From: Timema cristinae
Taxonomy: Eukaryota > Arthropoda > Insecta > Phasmatodea > Timematidae
Reading direction: 5' to 3'
Assembly: GCA_039000515.1 (NCBI GenBank)
Contig: JBCFYV010009882.1
Coordinates: 59,450,277-59,514,276 of the forward strand
Length of the DNA: 64,000 nt
The notes under the pieces are model-generated. The model searched no databases. It was not told where the DNA came from and worked only from the letters and a program-made list of their open reading frames with translations. Positions 22,491 through 34,195 of the stretch are shown piece after piece. The translations under genes were made by a program, and so were the position numbers. How positions within the stretch are numbered: position 1 is the stretch's first letter; each line of letters starts with the position of its first letter.

Positions 22491-22784
22491 ATTTTATTTT
22501 AACAAATTGGAGCTGATTAGCATGGTTTAAAACAACATAAGATCAAATGAATGAGAAACTATTAAATGGATTTAAACATAAATCTAACAGTGTAAGTTAC
22601 CATGCTATTTATAATTATGACCCTCTTATGAAAATGATCAGGATCCACCCCTGCTAACATCTACCACATATTGACCTTGACCCTATTACTTTCAGGTCAC
22701 CTGTATGCTGTTTGGGCAAGTTTTTCCCAGTGAAGACATCGATTGCCCAACCTCAGAGTTTTCGATGTGATGATGTGAGAAAAA

Positions 22785-23515
22785 TGGGAACATAAGTGAA
22801 CAAAAGGGGTGCATGTTCAACTAAAAAGGGGTACAAAGTTGCATTGAAGGGGTAATTATCGACCCAAAGGGTGACATAATTTGAATTGGTCATTTATAAA
22901 AGGCCATATGTCCACTTTTAACAAAAGCTTACATTTTTAATTTTTGAATACTACTTTATAAGGACGTTGCAAAAATTCTTAGAGACTTATAAATATTATA
23001 TATGTTAGCATTCCTTTCTAAAGACCATATTTCTGTATCTAAGGCCCCCAACGTATTTTTTCCTTGTAAAATTTGTGGAATTTTGACCAATTCATAATTA
23101 CCAATTCATATGAGCAAAGTGGTGCGAGTTATTTTTAAAAATGTGTAGATTTGAGTTAAGGGGTTACGTATCGACCAAAAGGGGAACAGAATAATTGTGC
23201 CAAAGGGGTGTGTGTTCAACTAACAAGGGTTACCAAGTTTCATAAAAGTTGTACGTATCGACCAAAAGGGGAACATATATAGTCAAAGGGGGTATGTATT
23301 CAATTAAAAGGTAGTACAGAGTTTAGTAAAAGGGGTACGTATTGATAAAAAGGAGAGCAGAATTCAGGAAAAGGGGTATAGAGTTGAATAAAAGAGGTAC
23401 TGTACATATCGACCAAAAGAGGGAGAGAAGTGAGCAAGTAAAAGGGGTATGTATCGACTAAAAGGGGGGGGGGGGAAATTGAGCAAAAGGAATGCGTGTT
23501 TAGATAAAAAAAAAA
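22785..23515. repeat. Tandem array of 20-25-bp subunits in a four-subunit order
   Basis: Every subunit begins AAAAGGGG or a close variant. Four variants follow one another in a fixed order: A (TACGTATCGACC), B (AACAGAATTGAGC), C (TGTGTGTTCAACT) and D (TACAGAGTTTAGT). The order is kept through about four cycles from 23158 to 23510, partly disturbed at the end, and in one cycle at 22785-22885. A 270-base unrelated stretch separates the two parts. A 12-base G run at 23464-23475 lies inside. Confidence 0.88.
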
Positions 23516-23789
23516 TCCCTTAGTAGCAAACCCTAATGATGACAGATCCTATTATGGGAAGTATGACGCAGCCCTGACGCCAGTTTGGAGGCACGACATG
23601 CTGAAACAGGATTAACGTAGGTCACAAGAGAGGTCATATCCTGGGTGATGTCATCAGAATGTCTCAATCCTTCCTGTGATTGCGTAATCCTGCTATTTTA
23701 TAACCTTCAGAAAGGCTATTTTATATTTATTTTATAGGTTATTTCAAACACACATTCTTCCTAGTAATAGTATAATACTTTTTGATTCT

Positions 23790-23990
23790 TAGACATTTTA
23801 TTTTAATTGACACAAAGTGTTCAATATTTTAGAAGACACAAAATGTTTTATATTTTAGATTAAACAAAATGCTCCATATTTTAGATGACACAAAATGTTC
23901 CATCTTTATCAAGACATAAAATACTCGTTATTTTTGAGTACACAAAATGTTTCATATTTCAGATGAAACTAAATGTTTAATATATTATAT
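23790..23990. repeat. Tandem array, unit about 26 bp, seven copies
   Basis: Copies of GACACAAAATGTTCCATATT followed by TTAGAT run head to tail with moderate divergence. No frame or known family is associated with it. Confidence 0.8.
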
Positions 23991-23999
23991 ATAATAGCT

Positions 24000-24860
24000 A
24001 CAAAATAATATTTGATTAACTAAAATCACACCACGTTTAAATGTTAATTTGTACTATCTGCAGCTGCTGGTAGTTTACTCAATTGCACCGGCAATGGCCT
24101 GGTGAGAGGTTGGATAGTGGTAAGGCTTGCCAACGTGTTAGTTGTGAATTGTGTTCATTAGAGGGTGTGTTTAATTTTTGTTTTGGGGAAGATTAGGAAA
24201 CAATTTAGACAAAAATTATCTTACTACACCCAGCAAGGATTTGAACATTGTCTCCTACTGCATCCATTGCAAAACGGAAACTATCAATAACTGGTCGTAA
24301 TATGGGTGATTAACAGACAGTTGTTCCTTTCACACAGATGTGACGTCAGGGTGTTTTTTGCGTCTATTCAAGGTACCTTAGTACCTATACCTATACCTTA
24401 GTATAGAAATTGATAAATAGACTTGGTTAAATTTATCGAAAATCTTCCTCCAAGTTGGCACCAGGATGTCGAGCGCATTTCCAGAAACTATACAATTATT
24501 CGAACAATATTAAATCGCACGTTGATTTTTAATCTGTGTCAAATATTATCAAAACATGCGAATAGCATGGCAGCTTATGGGTAATTTGATAACAACATAG
24601 TTCCTAGTTTTAAGATATGTATGCAATTTCAGAAGAGATATAAATAGAAATTAAACAGCTATTTCCCATCCTGGTCAACTAATAGCAAAACAAGTATCTA
24701 TAATGAAAATTTGTGCATAATTTGGTAGCAGTGATGATCATGTGTCTTAGTGATGATAATGTAGAACACATTTTCAGAATATGAACAGGTATTAATAACA
24801 CCATGATTTCCGTTTTGCCGACTATTTTTAAAACAAGTCATTATGATAATTTGTGGGTGG
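24000..24860. other. Gene-free stretch with a possible SINE A relic
   Basis: On the minus strand 24265-24140 resembles the head and core of SINE A (CACCCAGCAAGGATTTGAAC on the plus strand), but the tail is absent. A TGACGTCA-like site lies at 24341. Nothing else was recognised. Confidence 0.4.
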
Positions 24861-24864
24861 AAAA

Positions 24865-24948
24865 CTGTAGATTACCATAATCGTAGGGTATAACCCAGAA
24901 ACTATAGGTTTAGTAGGCATGTGCGCTACCAACTGAGCCAAGGTGTCG
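24865..24948 (-). mobile_element. tRNA-like SINE head, separate family (F)
   Basis: The minus strand reads CACCTTGGCTCAGTTGGTAG followed by CGCA, a textbook tRNA A-box region, and about 45 bases later GGGTTATACCC, a weak B box. No other copy is obvious in the window. It directly abuts a SINE A copy. It could also be a decayed tRNA pseudogene. Confidence 0.5.
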
Positions 24949-24959
24949 GGCTCAAAATA

Positions 24960-25225
24960 ATATATATTTGGTGCATCACGTCTTACTACCCGTCCAGGTT
25001 GCATGGATTATCATACCTTAGTTGGCTAGATTTAAGGAATATAAATGAACACACATTTACGTGGAAGAAGAGTGGGTAACAATTTATGCAAAACACCATA
25101 AGTACTCACAACCGAAATTCTAATCCCATTTTGCCTCCTTGAGCTGCATTATCACCCCGTTACCAGTGGTCCAATATATTTCTGGAGTGACGCTTTAGAC
25201 AACGCGACCACCACCACGGGTTTTA
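24960..25225 (-). mobile_element. SINE A copy
   Basis: The tail is at 24970-25000 (CGTCTTACTACCCGTCCAGG on the plus strand), the core at 25045-25075 (CACATTTACGTGGAAG), and the head reaches CGACCACCACCACGGGT at 25207-25223. The head region carries an insertion-rich stretch. Confidence 0.8.
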
Positions 25226-25915
25226 AAATTATCCAAAGACTTTTTGTTGTGACCCTAACCAGCTAGTTTTCCTCATAGTGTTAATTAAATCGCTATACCC
25301 AATCTTTGCGGTATAAACAGCCACCTCACTTTAGTGATTCATTCTCCTTATACATATATTAATATCTCCACGTCAAGCCCGGTCATTATAGCCAGGATTT
25401 ATATGCATGGCTTTAATTTGTTTACTCGTGGTGACTTTAGCTACTATACAATCCATATTAAGCTTATTGAGAGTGTAATAGACATATCATCGTAGTTATT
25501 TGTTTATAATATTTCTTTAAATATAAACACGATGTGATACATGTTAAATAATGAATTCATTAGGTTCATATACTAACTAAAAGGGTAGGATCTCATAAAC
25601 CAAATTTAATTGAAAAGATTTAAAAAAAAAAGTGATTACAAACGCAAATTTTAAGAGAACATTTACCAGAAATATACTTGACTATGTGGCTGTGGTTTAA
25701 TCAATGCTTTGTATTGTTTTCCTTGCTAGCTGTTTTGTAAATAATTAAATACACGGACAAAGCCTGATTGATCAGCGAGAAAAATTAAAAGCACGAAATT
25801 TCACATTTCCACAGCTATCATTGTAAATTTTTAGGTCAGGTAAACGTATGAACTCTTTGTTTAACCTGAAAGATAGCGAGTTTACCTTGTCTGGTTCACT
25901 TTGGTTTAGCTTATA
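25226..25915. other. Gene-free AT-rich stretch
   Basis: No frame, repeat or RNA gene was recognised. Confidence 0.4.
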
Positions 25916-25916
25916 G

Positions 25917-26217
25917 TAGTGGTTTTCAAACTTTTTTTCTCACGTATCCTCAGATAAAATTTTTCTTCCACTTTGTACTTCCACATTAGTTGCTGCATAA
26001 TGTAAACTTTACATAGTCTATAATCTACATAAAAAATAAAACTGACGTTCCGAGGTCACATGTCCTTATTTCTGGTTCTCCAGGAGCTAGCCCTAAATCT
26101 GGCCCAGATTATTAACGGTTTATCATTATATATATACACATTTTAAATCCTACTTACTCCCTAAAATGTCTTCACGTACCCACGGGGGTAGGCGTACCTC
26201 AAGTTGTATACTAACAG
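25917..26217. mobile_element. Possible short hAT-type element
   Basis: The left end is TAGTGGTTTTCAAACTTTTT followed by a CACGTATCC block. The right end carries CACGTACCCACGGGGGTAGG and then CGTACCTCAAGTTGTATAC. Together they resemble the opposed terminal repeats of hAT elements. The length of about 300 bases would suit a non-autonomous copy. The arms match imperfectly and I did not find a clear 8-bp target duplication. Confidence 0.45.
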
Positions 26218-26411
26218 TGAATGGTGTTGGTTAACTCTAAAAACAATAAAAACCATCACAGATACAAAGCGTATAAGCAATCTCACTGCATTGGTTATGC
26301 TTTATATTGAAACATACTCGTTTATTAAATTAAATACCTCACTCCTAAAGTCATGAACTTATTACGTATTAATAAGGGTAGGAAGGCTTGTCTCTTTCTG
26401 TCTATGTTAAG

Positions 26412-26443
<32 letters not shown>

Positions 26444-26575
26444 TTTAGCACCGCGTCTTACTACCCGTTCGGTTTATACGCTTTAAGTACTAATTACGCT
26501 AATGGATTAGGAATTGGGGAGGGTGAATTAGAGGAAGTGAACCCACATTTGCGTGGAGGGAGAGTGGTAAACTAT
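26412..26575 (-). mobile_element. SINE A copy, tail and core only
   Basis: An (AAT)n run of about ten units at 26413-26443 is followed by a near-consensus tail (GCACCGCGTCTTACTACCCG on the plus strand) and core. The copy stops within the core at about 26575, so it is a 5'-truncated and fairly recent insertion. Confidence 0.9.
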
Positions 26576-27480
26576 GTTCAGAAATTCAAACCGTTACTTT
26601 TTGTGAACATATGAAGGTTAACGTAAATATTATGTATGTAGGCCTATTTATGCGTATACATACAGGATGTTGATTTAATTAAGCTTTATATGAGCCTATA
26701 ACTTGATGATATTGTCTTTATCTAATCAAACAAAATCTTCTTCATTACAATTTTGATTTTGTGAAAACATTAATTTTTATATAAACAGCCACCACAGGTT
26801 AAAGCTACGTGTAATCTTAACAGAAATCCATAAGATAATTATGTAAAATATTTGTTTACCAATAAACAATTTTAAATGCATAACACTATTTAGTAAAGGA
26901 TGTACAGTTACATTCGTTTGTGCTCTAAGATTATTGGAAAGTTACTATCCAATAAAACAAAAAACCGATAAGGTTCATGAAGCGTTGATCTATTCAGAAG
27001 TTGTGCTAGTAAACCAATACAAGATTATTTGAAATGATATTACTGAAACCTTTGTAAAACACCCTAAAATAGGTAAATGGTGTAGTGGTGATAGGATTAA
27101 TGAAAAGTAGTAATACAAGAGTAGAGTTTTACATATGCTGCAACATATTAAAATAGAATCTGGGCATTGAATGGGAAGAGAGGACCAATAATAGCTAACA
27201 TAAACGCGACTAAATATTGATAAGTTATAGCTAGTTACATTTAAAACATGGAAATTCAATTTTGTTGATAACGATGATACAATGATGAAGAGTCATAAGG
27301 GCGTATTTTTGACTAAAAACGCAGAGGTGAGAAAGCTGTACCTATCGAATGATTGTGATCGGCTACATTGTAAAGTCATGGACAGCAAGGAAATAAACAT
27401 AAGTTTAGAAATGGCTACATCTGTTGTTGTCCAAAGCTTTATGTCCACATCAATTTCCATAAAACATAAACTGGGAATGT
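26576..27480. other. Gene-free stretch with two unrecognised open frames
   Basis: Frames at 27259-26990 (minus, 89 residues) and 27282-27587 (plus, 101 residues) have no recognisable domain. Neither can be supported as a gene from the sequence alone. Confidence 0.4.
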
Positions 27481-27489
27481 TTCTATCAT

Positions 27490-27990
27490 ATCGTAAAACT
27501 GCGACGGCCCTCTCTAGCTTACCAACAAACTATCACACTCCCCCCTCCCCTTTCACACTCGGAATGGAAACACGTAGAGTACTGTGATGGTACAAAAACC
27601 TTGTAGCGCACGCGAGAACTCCCCAGTTAAAAGCCCACCGACGATTAATTACCGCTGAAATGACGATGTTCCTCCGTACATTGTGACAAACTCGGAGTTC
27701 TTTGTGGCCGCATAAACTCTCCCCTTTTCTCACAATACTCGCGTGCCGTATCAGGCCCCGGGGAATACGACGGAACATGGGAGAGTGTGGACAGTTTCAC
27801 ACCGACGCCTCTCAGCCTCTCTGGTATTCCTCCTCCTTGCGAGTGGCGTTCGATTTTCACACTGGCTGACCCGACACCATGAATCACGTCGGGAATGCGG
27901 GAAATTGCATAGCCTGCCGGCTGGACAATAAAACCCCCACGGTATGACCAAGAAGGGAGGGGAAACAGAGTCGTATACAAAAGTGATAAT
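27490..27990. promoter_or_regulatory. CpG-rich island, possible regulatory or promoter region
   Basis: Against an AT-rich background this half kilobase is GC-richer and dense in CpG (for example GCGCACGCGAG, CTCGCGTGCCG, CACGTCGGGAATGCGGG). It matches no repeat in the window. Five overlapping short frames on both strands reflect the low stop density of GC-rich DNA, and none has a recognisable domain. It could be an unmethylated promoter, a conserved element or a non-coding exon. I cannot tell which. Confidence 0.3.
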
Positions 27991-30149
27991 GAATGAACAC
28001 CTCTATTTTCTGTTACAAAGAGAGATGCTGCAATTTCAAACGGTTGAACAAACCACTATCGCGCTCCGTGAAGCAAAAAACAATGAAATAAAAGGACGGG
28101 TGTTGCCTCTTCAGAAGCTTCACGAAGAATCGCCCAGGCTACCTTCCCTTTGGGTATTCGAATTCTTGCCGTGTGCGCAGTTTATCTATGCTCATGAGTA
28201 GCCCACCAAAAGTTAGGGGAAGATTGTATCCATCGCACAAGCCACCAGAACTCTTTCACACCTTAGAAACAACGTAACGTTCCGTTTTTATGTTTAGGTT
28301 TTGGATTGCCAACACTTGTAAAAGATCAATATTTTGTTATAAATGTAAAGCTCTTTAATTACCTGTTATATATTACATTTAAAATAACGTAAGCTTAAGT
28401 TTTCTCATACTATCTCATTTTTTTAAATAATTTCCTCTTATCCAACTCTAAACAATATTTTAAACATAATTAAAAGTACTTATTTTTCGTTATGAAACGT
28501 TGATTTTGTGTAATATAGTGCACACATCAATAACTTTTAATAAAGGCATTGTATTTACTTGGAAAAAAGAAAATTGTTGTAATTTTTTTTACATACAATA
28601 AATGATTTTATAATTATTTTATCTTATTTTGAAATATTTAACTGAATAAAATATTTTCATCAACTGCGTGCCTGCATCATTGTAAAAAACTTGTTTACCG
28701 TCATGTTCAACCATATGGTTTAAATTCATCAGTCACCATTTTGTGAAAGTGGTGTGAATATATTTTTAAGTGGAATAAAAGGATAAATAAACTTTGTGTC
28801 TGACCTCAAATAAATATATAAATAATATTGGCCAAAATTACTGTGGTTAGCTATCACATTAACATATTACCATCTGTTTTTATTACAGTCATCCAAAGTG
28901 ATAGATGTCAGCTGTTGGCGTAGTGATATATTAGGGACTACGTCAAGTAACATTTCGAGCTGTCATGCAGGTAAACTTAGGTCGAGAATGACTTATATAT
29001 TAAATCAGGGGCAGCCCAAGGCAAATTTTGCACCCGGGGGAGATTACTTGCTTGTGCCCCCCTCTACAACCGGGGTTGACTATAATAGAAAAAATTAGAT
29101 TAGTCCCCAATTCTAAAATAATCTAGGCGTGAAAGTATCTATACATATTACATATTTCTAAGAATGTCTACAATAACTTATTCGCGTATTACAGAATTAA
29201 CTTTTATTACATATTTACATACTATATTTATAAATTTATAATAAAATGTATAAAAATAATCCCACCTCTCCGTCATCAACTTTCCTAACAATGCCTTCAG
29301 CCAATAGGAATAAAGGGGTGAGACTGCAACTTTTTAGAACGTTTCAGTCATAAAAGGGAAATATATTCGTAGCTCGGGGAGATTGTTCCAACAGTTCTTC
29401 GAGCTTTTAATTCATAGTATTTTTTTTCTCCCTTTACATATATTTAGAACTGTGGCGTGTCGTTAAGTGTTTCTAGAGTAAGCAGAGGCTATTGAAGCGG
29501 AGTGTGTGATTTTTTCAACCCACCCATTTCCCATTTGACCAATGCTGTCACTTTTGGTAGATAGTATCAATATATATAAAAATAACACTAATAATATAGA
29601 CTATAGTAAAATATTATCCATGTTGACTACAAGTTTTTTCTAAAATACTTTTTTTACGTAAATTGGACTGTAACTTAAAGGCAAATTGGTTTTAATCAAT
29701 ACCCGACAAATGAATGTTCTACTGAATGATAATAACAATTTATGGGTTCTGTTTGGACAGGTTCTGATTACACTGGTAGAAAAACACACAATTACACAAA
29801 TTAAGAGACCGATACCTAAGAATGTTAAATCATTAAATCCAAAACGAAGAAATACAAGATAGTTGTAACTTTGCATACTTATTTAAGATAGCGTGGGAAT
29901 GTTCACAATGGGGGTATTTTTTTATTTACATATTTGGCAGCTTGACTCTTTTTAAACCACGTGACTATGGTGTGAGTAATTCTAAAACCAAGTAACATAG
30001 GATTTTGAAACTTGGCATTTGTACTTATGGAAACTTCTTAAGGATGTTCATATAGGTAGTTAGTTTATCCTAATTTCATATATTTTGGGAGATTCATACC
30101 TTAGACCAGGTGACCATTGATGAGGGTAGCTACAAAATCATTAAGTTAT
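27991..30149. other. Gene-free stretch
   Basis: The first 280 bases continue the repeat-poor character of the CpG-rich block. After 28300 it is AT-rich. At 29000-29070 a G-rich/C-rich pair resembles the debris of old repeats. At 29545-29650 is the third copy of the short repeat seen at 18375 and 18560. No gene was recognised. Confidence 0.45.
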
Positions 30150-30495
30150 ACATTAAATTTAAAACCATATCTTTTGATATTTCTTGGTGTTCTTTATAAA
30201 GGTAACATCATATGTTTAGTGATCTATACAAGTAACAAGTGAAGGGTAATTTTATAAACTTTAATATATCAATAAAGATACATAGATTTTGTCTAAGCAT
30301 TTAGAAGCATTTTTTCCCATGTCAGTATAAAGTAGAAACTGACCATCGATAATGTGGCAGAAATGGCCTTGAGATTAAATTAACTAATAATAAATATATA
30401 AATACTACACCTCAGTGCATCATCTTACAATCTTACATTGGTAGATATTAATATATGTTAAGGACCGTCATATTTGTAGTCCCAGGTTGCTTAAA
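30150..30495 (+). repeat. Dispersed repeat, copy 2 of 2
   Basis: This is the partner of 11500-11970. Shared blocks are ATATGTTTAGTGATC, GTAATTTTATAAACTTTA, ATCGATAATGTGGCAG with GAAATGGCCTT, and ATGTTAAGGACCGTCATAT. Confidence 0.55.
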
Positions 30496-30837
30496 ATTTG
30501 CTAGTCCACCCCTGTCTACACATTATAATAAAGTCCTAAATCGATCTGATTGTTCGATTCTGTATGTTTCCAGTAAACGCAAATAGTACTCATCGGATCG
30601 AGATGGGACTTCTTCTATTCTCTTTATATCTAGAAATACAGTGTAATCTTCTAATCCATATACCATCAGGCTATAAACTCAGCGAACGAAGCAGCGTAAA
30701 AAAATAACTTTTATTGTGGTTGCATTTGCGTTTAAAATTGGTAAAAATTAAAATATATCAACTCTTAGTTTATACATCTTCTTTGTAAGTCTCTTTGGCA
30801 ATGAGGGGTTTAGAAATATCAACCAATCCTTTTTTAT

Positions 30838-31076
30838 TTAGTACCACGTCATACTATTTGTTCAGGTTATACGCCTAAGTACTAATGACACTAATGTGTT
30901 AAGGATTAGGTAGATTTAATTTAGAGGAGGTATGCAAGCATTTGCGTGGAAGAAGAGTGAAAAACCATATAATTAAAATCTCCCCTAGTGCACCCGACCA
31001 GGATTGAAGGCCGATCTCCTGGTCTAATCAATTGCGAGATTAGCGCCTTAGACCATTCGACCACCAAAGCGGGTAC
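30838..31076 (-). mobile_element. SINE A copy, complete
   Basis: This is the best complete head in the window. Minus-strand 31073-30990 reads TTTGGTGGTCGAATGGTCTA then AGGCGC (A box, as in tRNA-Leu) and ends with a CTTCAATCCTGG B box. The core (CATTTGCGTGGAAGAAGAG on the plus strand) and a diverged tail follow. It lies inside the 160-bp array. Confidence 0.9.
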
Positions 31077-32044
31077 TTGTCATTTTATCTTTGATATGAA
31101 TGGATAAGTCAATGTGTATATTCATAGCTCTTATATAATAGTAAGCAATGTACAGCATACAGTGTACAATTCATATTTAAAATAAAATAAATATAATTAA
31201 ATGTAGTGACTAAAGTCTAATAAAATACAATACAAATGTCTTTTTATTAGTATGAGAGATAATTTTAGTGTGATTGCATTTGAATTTATAATTTAGATAT
31301 TTTTTTAAGTTATTTGATGGTTTTGCGTGTAGTTTTGCATTTGCGTTTTAGATTTAGGTAAGTTATTTTATGGTTTTGCGTGTAAATTAGGTTTGTTTTG
31401 TTTCTTTGATTTTAGATTAAACTATTATTTTACTATCATTGCAACAATGCTTCCTTATAGGAAATACACTTTTAGTGTGATTGCATTTGCATCTTAAGTC
31501 TAGGTTTTTTTTTTCAGTTATTTTATGCTTTTGCGTGTAAACTGTAAGTATTTATTATGGTTAAGACTTAGAAACAAACCTAAGATTAGCAAAATAAAAG
31601 TGAAAGGATATAATAACTGAAGAAATTAATAAAAAGTTAAAAATTATTAACAAGTTGAAAATTAAATATACCTTAATATTGAAAAAACACGTTAAGCTGT
31701 GCTTTCAACAAGCATAAAATATGTGAGATAAAATTGAAAAAATTAAAAATATTAATGGCATATAACAATAATTACCAAGTAAAATGGTGACCATCAGTCA
31801 AAAAATACATATACAACATATTAAAATAATTAATATCAGAACAAAAATTGAGGATAACACACAGTTAAAATTCAAACATTGAAGATGACTAGTTAAATGA
31901 AATCAAACACGTAAAAGTAGTGTCTTACAAGTTGTAAAAACAATGTGAAATAAGTTTGGAACGTAATAAGCTATGATAAATAATCTGTGTTTAAGTAAAG
32001 AATCAAAGTCTTAATCTTGTTCAGTCCCATTACTCCCTGGGCAG

Positions 32045-32296
32045 GTAATCAGCGTTTAAAAGAAAGCCGATTAAATTCTGGCAGACATGTTTCGGTACAA
32101 TTATACCATAATCATGGCACTGTAAACTGAAATTAAAGACTATTAGAAACAATTATGGGCGTAGAAAGAACATGGGAGTGAAAGACTAAATAAAAAAACG
32201 TGAGAAAATTGAGAAAACGAAAAAAGGTAAACAAACAAACTTACCAAGGTCGTCGTCAGCCAGAATTTAATCGGCTTTCTTTTAAACGCTGATTAC
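32045..32296 (-). repeat. Perfect 38-bp inverted repeat around an intron-like segment
   Basis: The arms at 32045-32082 and 32259-32296 are exact reverse complements over 38 bases; the central part reads AAAGCCGATTAAATTCTGGC. The 176-base loop, on the minus strand, contains GTAAGT (32244-32239), a T-rich stretch and TTTCAG (acceptor AG ending at 32127), which would remove 118 bases if transcribed and spliced. Next to the left arm the minus strand reads GTACCGAAACATGTC after a short stem. No protein was recognised. Confidence 0.8.
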
Positions 32297-32770
32297 GCTA
32301 AATACATTTATTTTGTTGTTAAATGCAGCAATGCTCCCACTTATGAAATCCACTTTTTGGGTGTTTGCACTAGCGTGTTAAATTTTGGTTGATTTCATTC
32401 AGCTATTTTATGTTTTTGCATACCAATTATGCTTATTTTTGTTTATTTGATAGAAAATTAAAACTATTTTTTTTGTGTTCATTTCAAAAATGCCTCTACG
32501 TAGGAGAGCCACTGTTAGTTTTCTTTCATTTTCTTCTTAAATTCAGGAATTTTTTCAGTTAGATTATGGTTTTGCATGTAAATATTGTTTATTTCCTTTT
32601 ATAGCTTTGATAATAAATTTAAATCATTTATTTTTGTGTTCATGGTAACAATGCTTTCAAGTAAAATAACCACTATTAGCGTGCTTGCATTTGTATCTTA
32701 AATTTAGTTATGGTTTCATTTATTTTATGCTGTTGCTTGTGAATTAAGTTTATTTCGTTTTGCTTCTTGG

Positions 32771-33389
32771 TACTAAACCCATACCACAATTTAATTCGGT
32801 GTGGTAGGGCGCTTACTATAGAGTGCTTCTTCCCATTTACTTAATTTTCTTTCTTAGCCAGTAGATCCAAACACATAAAAAAAACTCTAAGGTTTGCCTT
32901 CGCACTTGAATTTTTGTGGAGTTTTCCTAAATGGTAAATGGTAATGGTAAATGATAAATAGTAAGAAAACTAAATAATCCATTTTAGAATGTTTTTCTGT
33001 CTGACTCTTTCCAGCACACTCAAAGAGTACTTTTTAGATATAGATATACTTCTGTTGTACGCCTTATTTTTCAAGCTATATACCATCATGTTATCTCATC
33101 AGCGAGCAAAGTAGTATCTAAAAAACTAGGCGTTAGCTGTGAACATTTGTCTTGGCTGGTATTGAGGGATTGTACGTGGTATGAGCTTTGGTATAGTGTT
33201 GGGGGGGGGGGGGGGGCACGTCCGTGTTCTTCATGAATCTTCGTAAGCACATAAGTCACTGCTCTCGATTAAGTTTCATTATATTCTTGCATTTAAATTT
33301 GTTGTTGAATATGTTGATGTAGTGTTTAATGAGATTGAAGCCGTGGGCGAATACAATTATCTCTATATATCATTTAGTGTGTGCGTGTT
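32771..33389. other. Gene-free stretch with a 16-base G run
   Basis: A segment at 33050-33130 (ATACCATCATGTTATCTCAT, then CAGCGAGCAAAG) resembles 30640-30690, just before the 160-bp array, so related sequence may flank both sides of it. The G run is at 33201-33216. A small repeat of GGTAAATG phrases lies at 32930-32960. Confidence 0.45.
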
Positions 33390-34195
33390 TCTGTACGCAG
33401 CCTCCAGAAAACTCTAGATGACCTAGAAAAATGAAACGTTGTACTCTTATAGTTTAGCCCACGGGACAGAAGATATTGAAGCCAGATTTTTTTTCTGTAT
33501 GTCTGTATGTCTCTGTCTGAATCTAGGGCTAAAGCCGAAACCATTTTACTGATTGGGCTAAAACTTTGTATCTAAGGTTTTTATAAAGGTATCCCAAAGA
33601 GATTTTATAAATAGATATCTATCCCTAAGACTAAGGGTAGTTTACTGAAGAGCAAAAAAGAATAAAATTGATTTTTTTCAAAATTCGCTTTAACGATATT
33701 GATTAAATTTCGTATTACGGCACTTTTTATGACTAAAGAAAAAATTACAGCTCTCATCTTCCCATGAAAATGACCTTAAGAGTACCTTACATAAGCGTGA
33801 GTTTCCAATTTTGATCATATCTTCGCAGTTATTTGCTACACGGAATAACGTCTTATCACTGTAAAGTTGTAGTACAAATAAAAGAAAAAATAGTTTTATT
33901 ACAAATATAAAATATTTATCAAATTCATGGTTTCCGAGATATCATCAAATATATATTTTTTAATTGAGTTTGAAAAGGTTTATTCATTGTTATACTATTT
34001 GGTGTTATTCTTTTCTCAACATTTCTTTAAAAGTGTATATTATTTAATTTACGCTCCTTGGTGGAGTGTGACGCTCATTTTCCCACCAAGTTTTAGTAAC
34101 AATATCTTTTCTTTTTACAAATCTTGATAGTTTAAAGTAAATGTCTTCTATTTTAGACAAAGTAAAGAAAAATTCTGTGTGGTGCATCATACATT
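33390..34195 (+). repeat. Dispersed 0.75-kb repeat, copy 1 of 3
   Basis: This shares colinear blocks with 49895-50640 and 52715-53440: the AAAGCCGAAAC region, TTCAAAATTCGCTTTAACG, GATTAAATTTCGTATTA, ATATCTTCGCAGTTATTTG, AGTGTATATTATTTAATTTA and a 3' block near AATTCTGTGTGGTGCATC. No protein is readable, so it is probably a non-autonomous element or the non-coding end of a larger one. Confidence 0.75.

Larger units (their letters stand above)
30690..32770. repeat. Tandem array, unit about 160 bp, interrupted twice
   Basis: The array units are at 30700-30790, 31235-31560 and 32300-32770. They share GTGATTGCATTTGCGT, then a TTATTTTATGGTTTTGCGTG block and a block ending CAACAATGCTTCC. Spacing between matching points is about 158-165 bases. 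A SINE A copy interrupts it at 30838-31076, and an unrelated 740-base block at 31560-32300 carries a perfect inverted repeat. Confidence 0.8.

Noticed and set aside
22785..23515. A CRISPR-like array, because short repeats alternate with varied sequence
   Set aside because: Subunits are contiguous and the variable parts recur in fixed order. The context is eukaryotic repeats, so it is a minisatellite.
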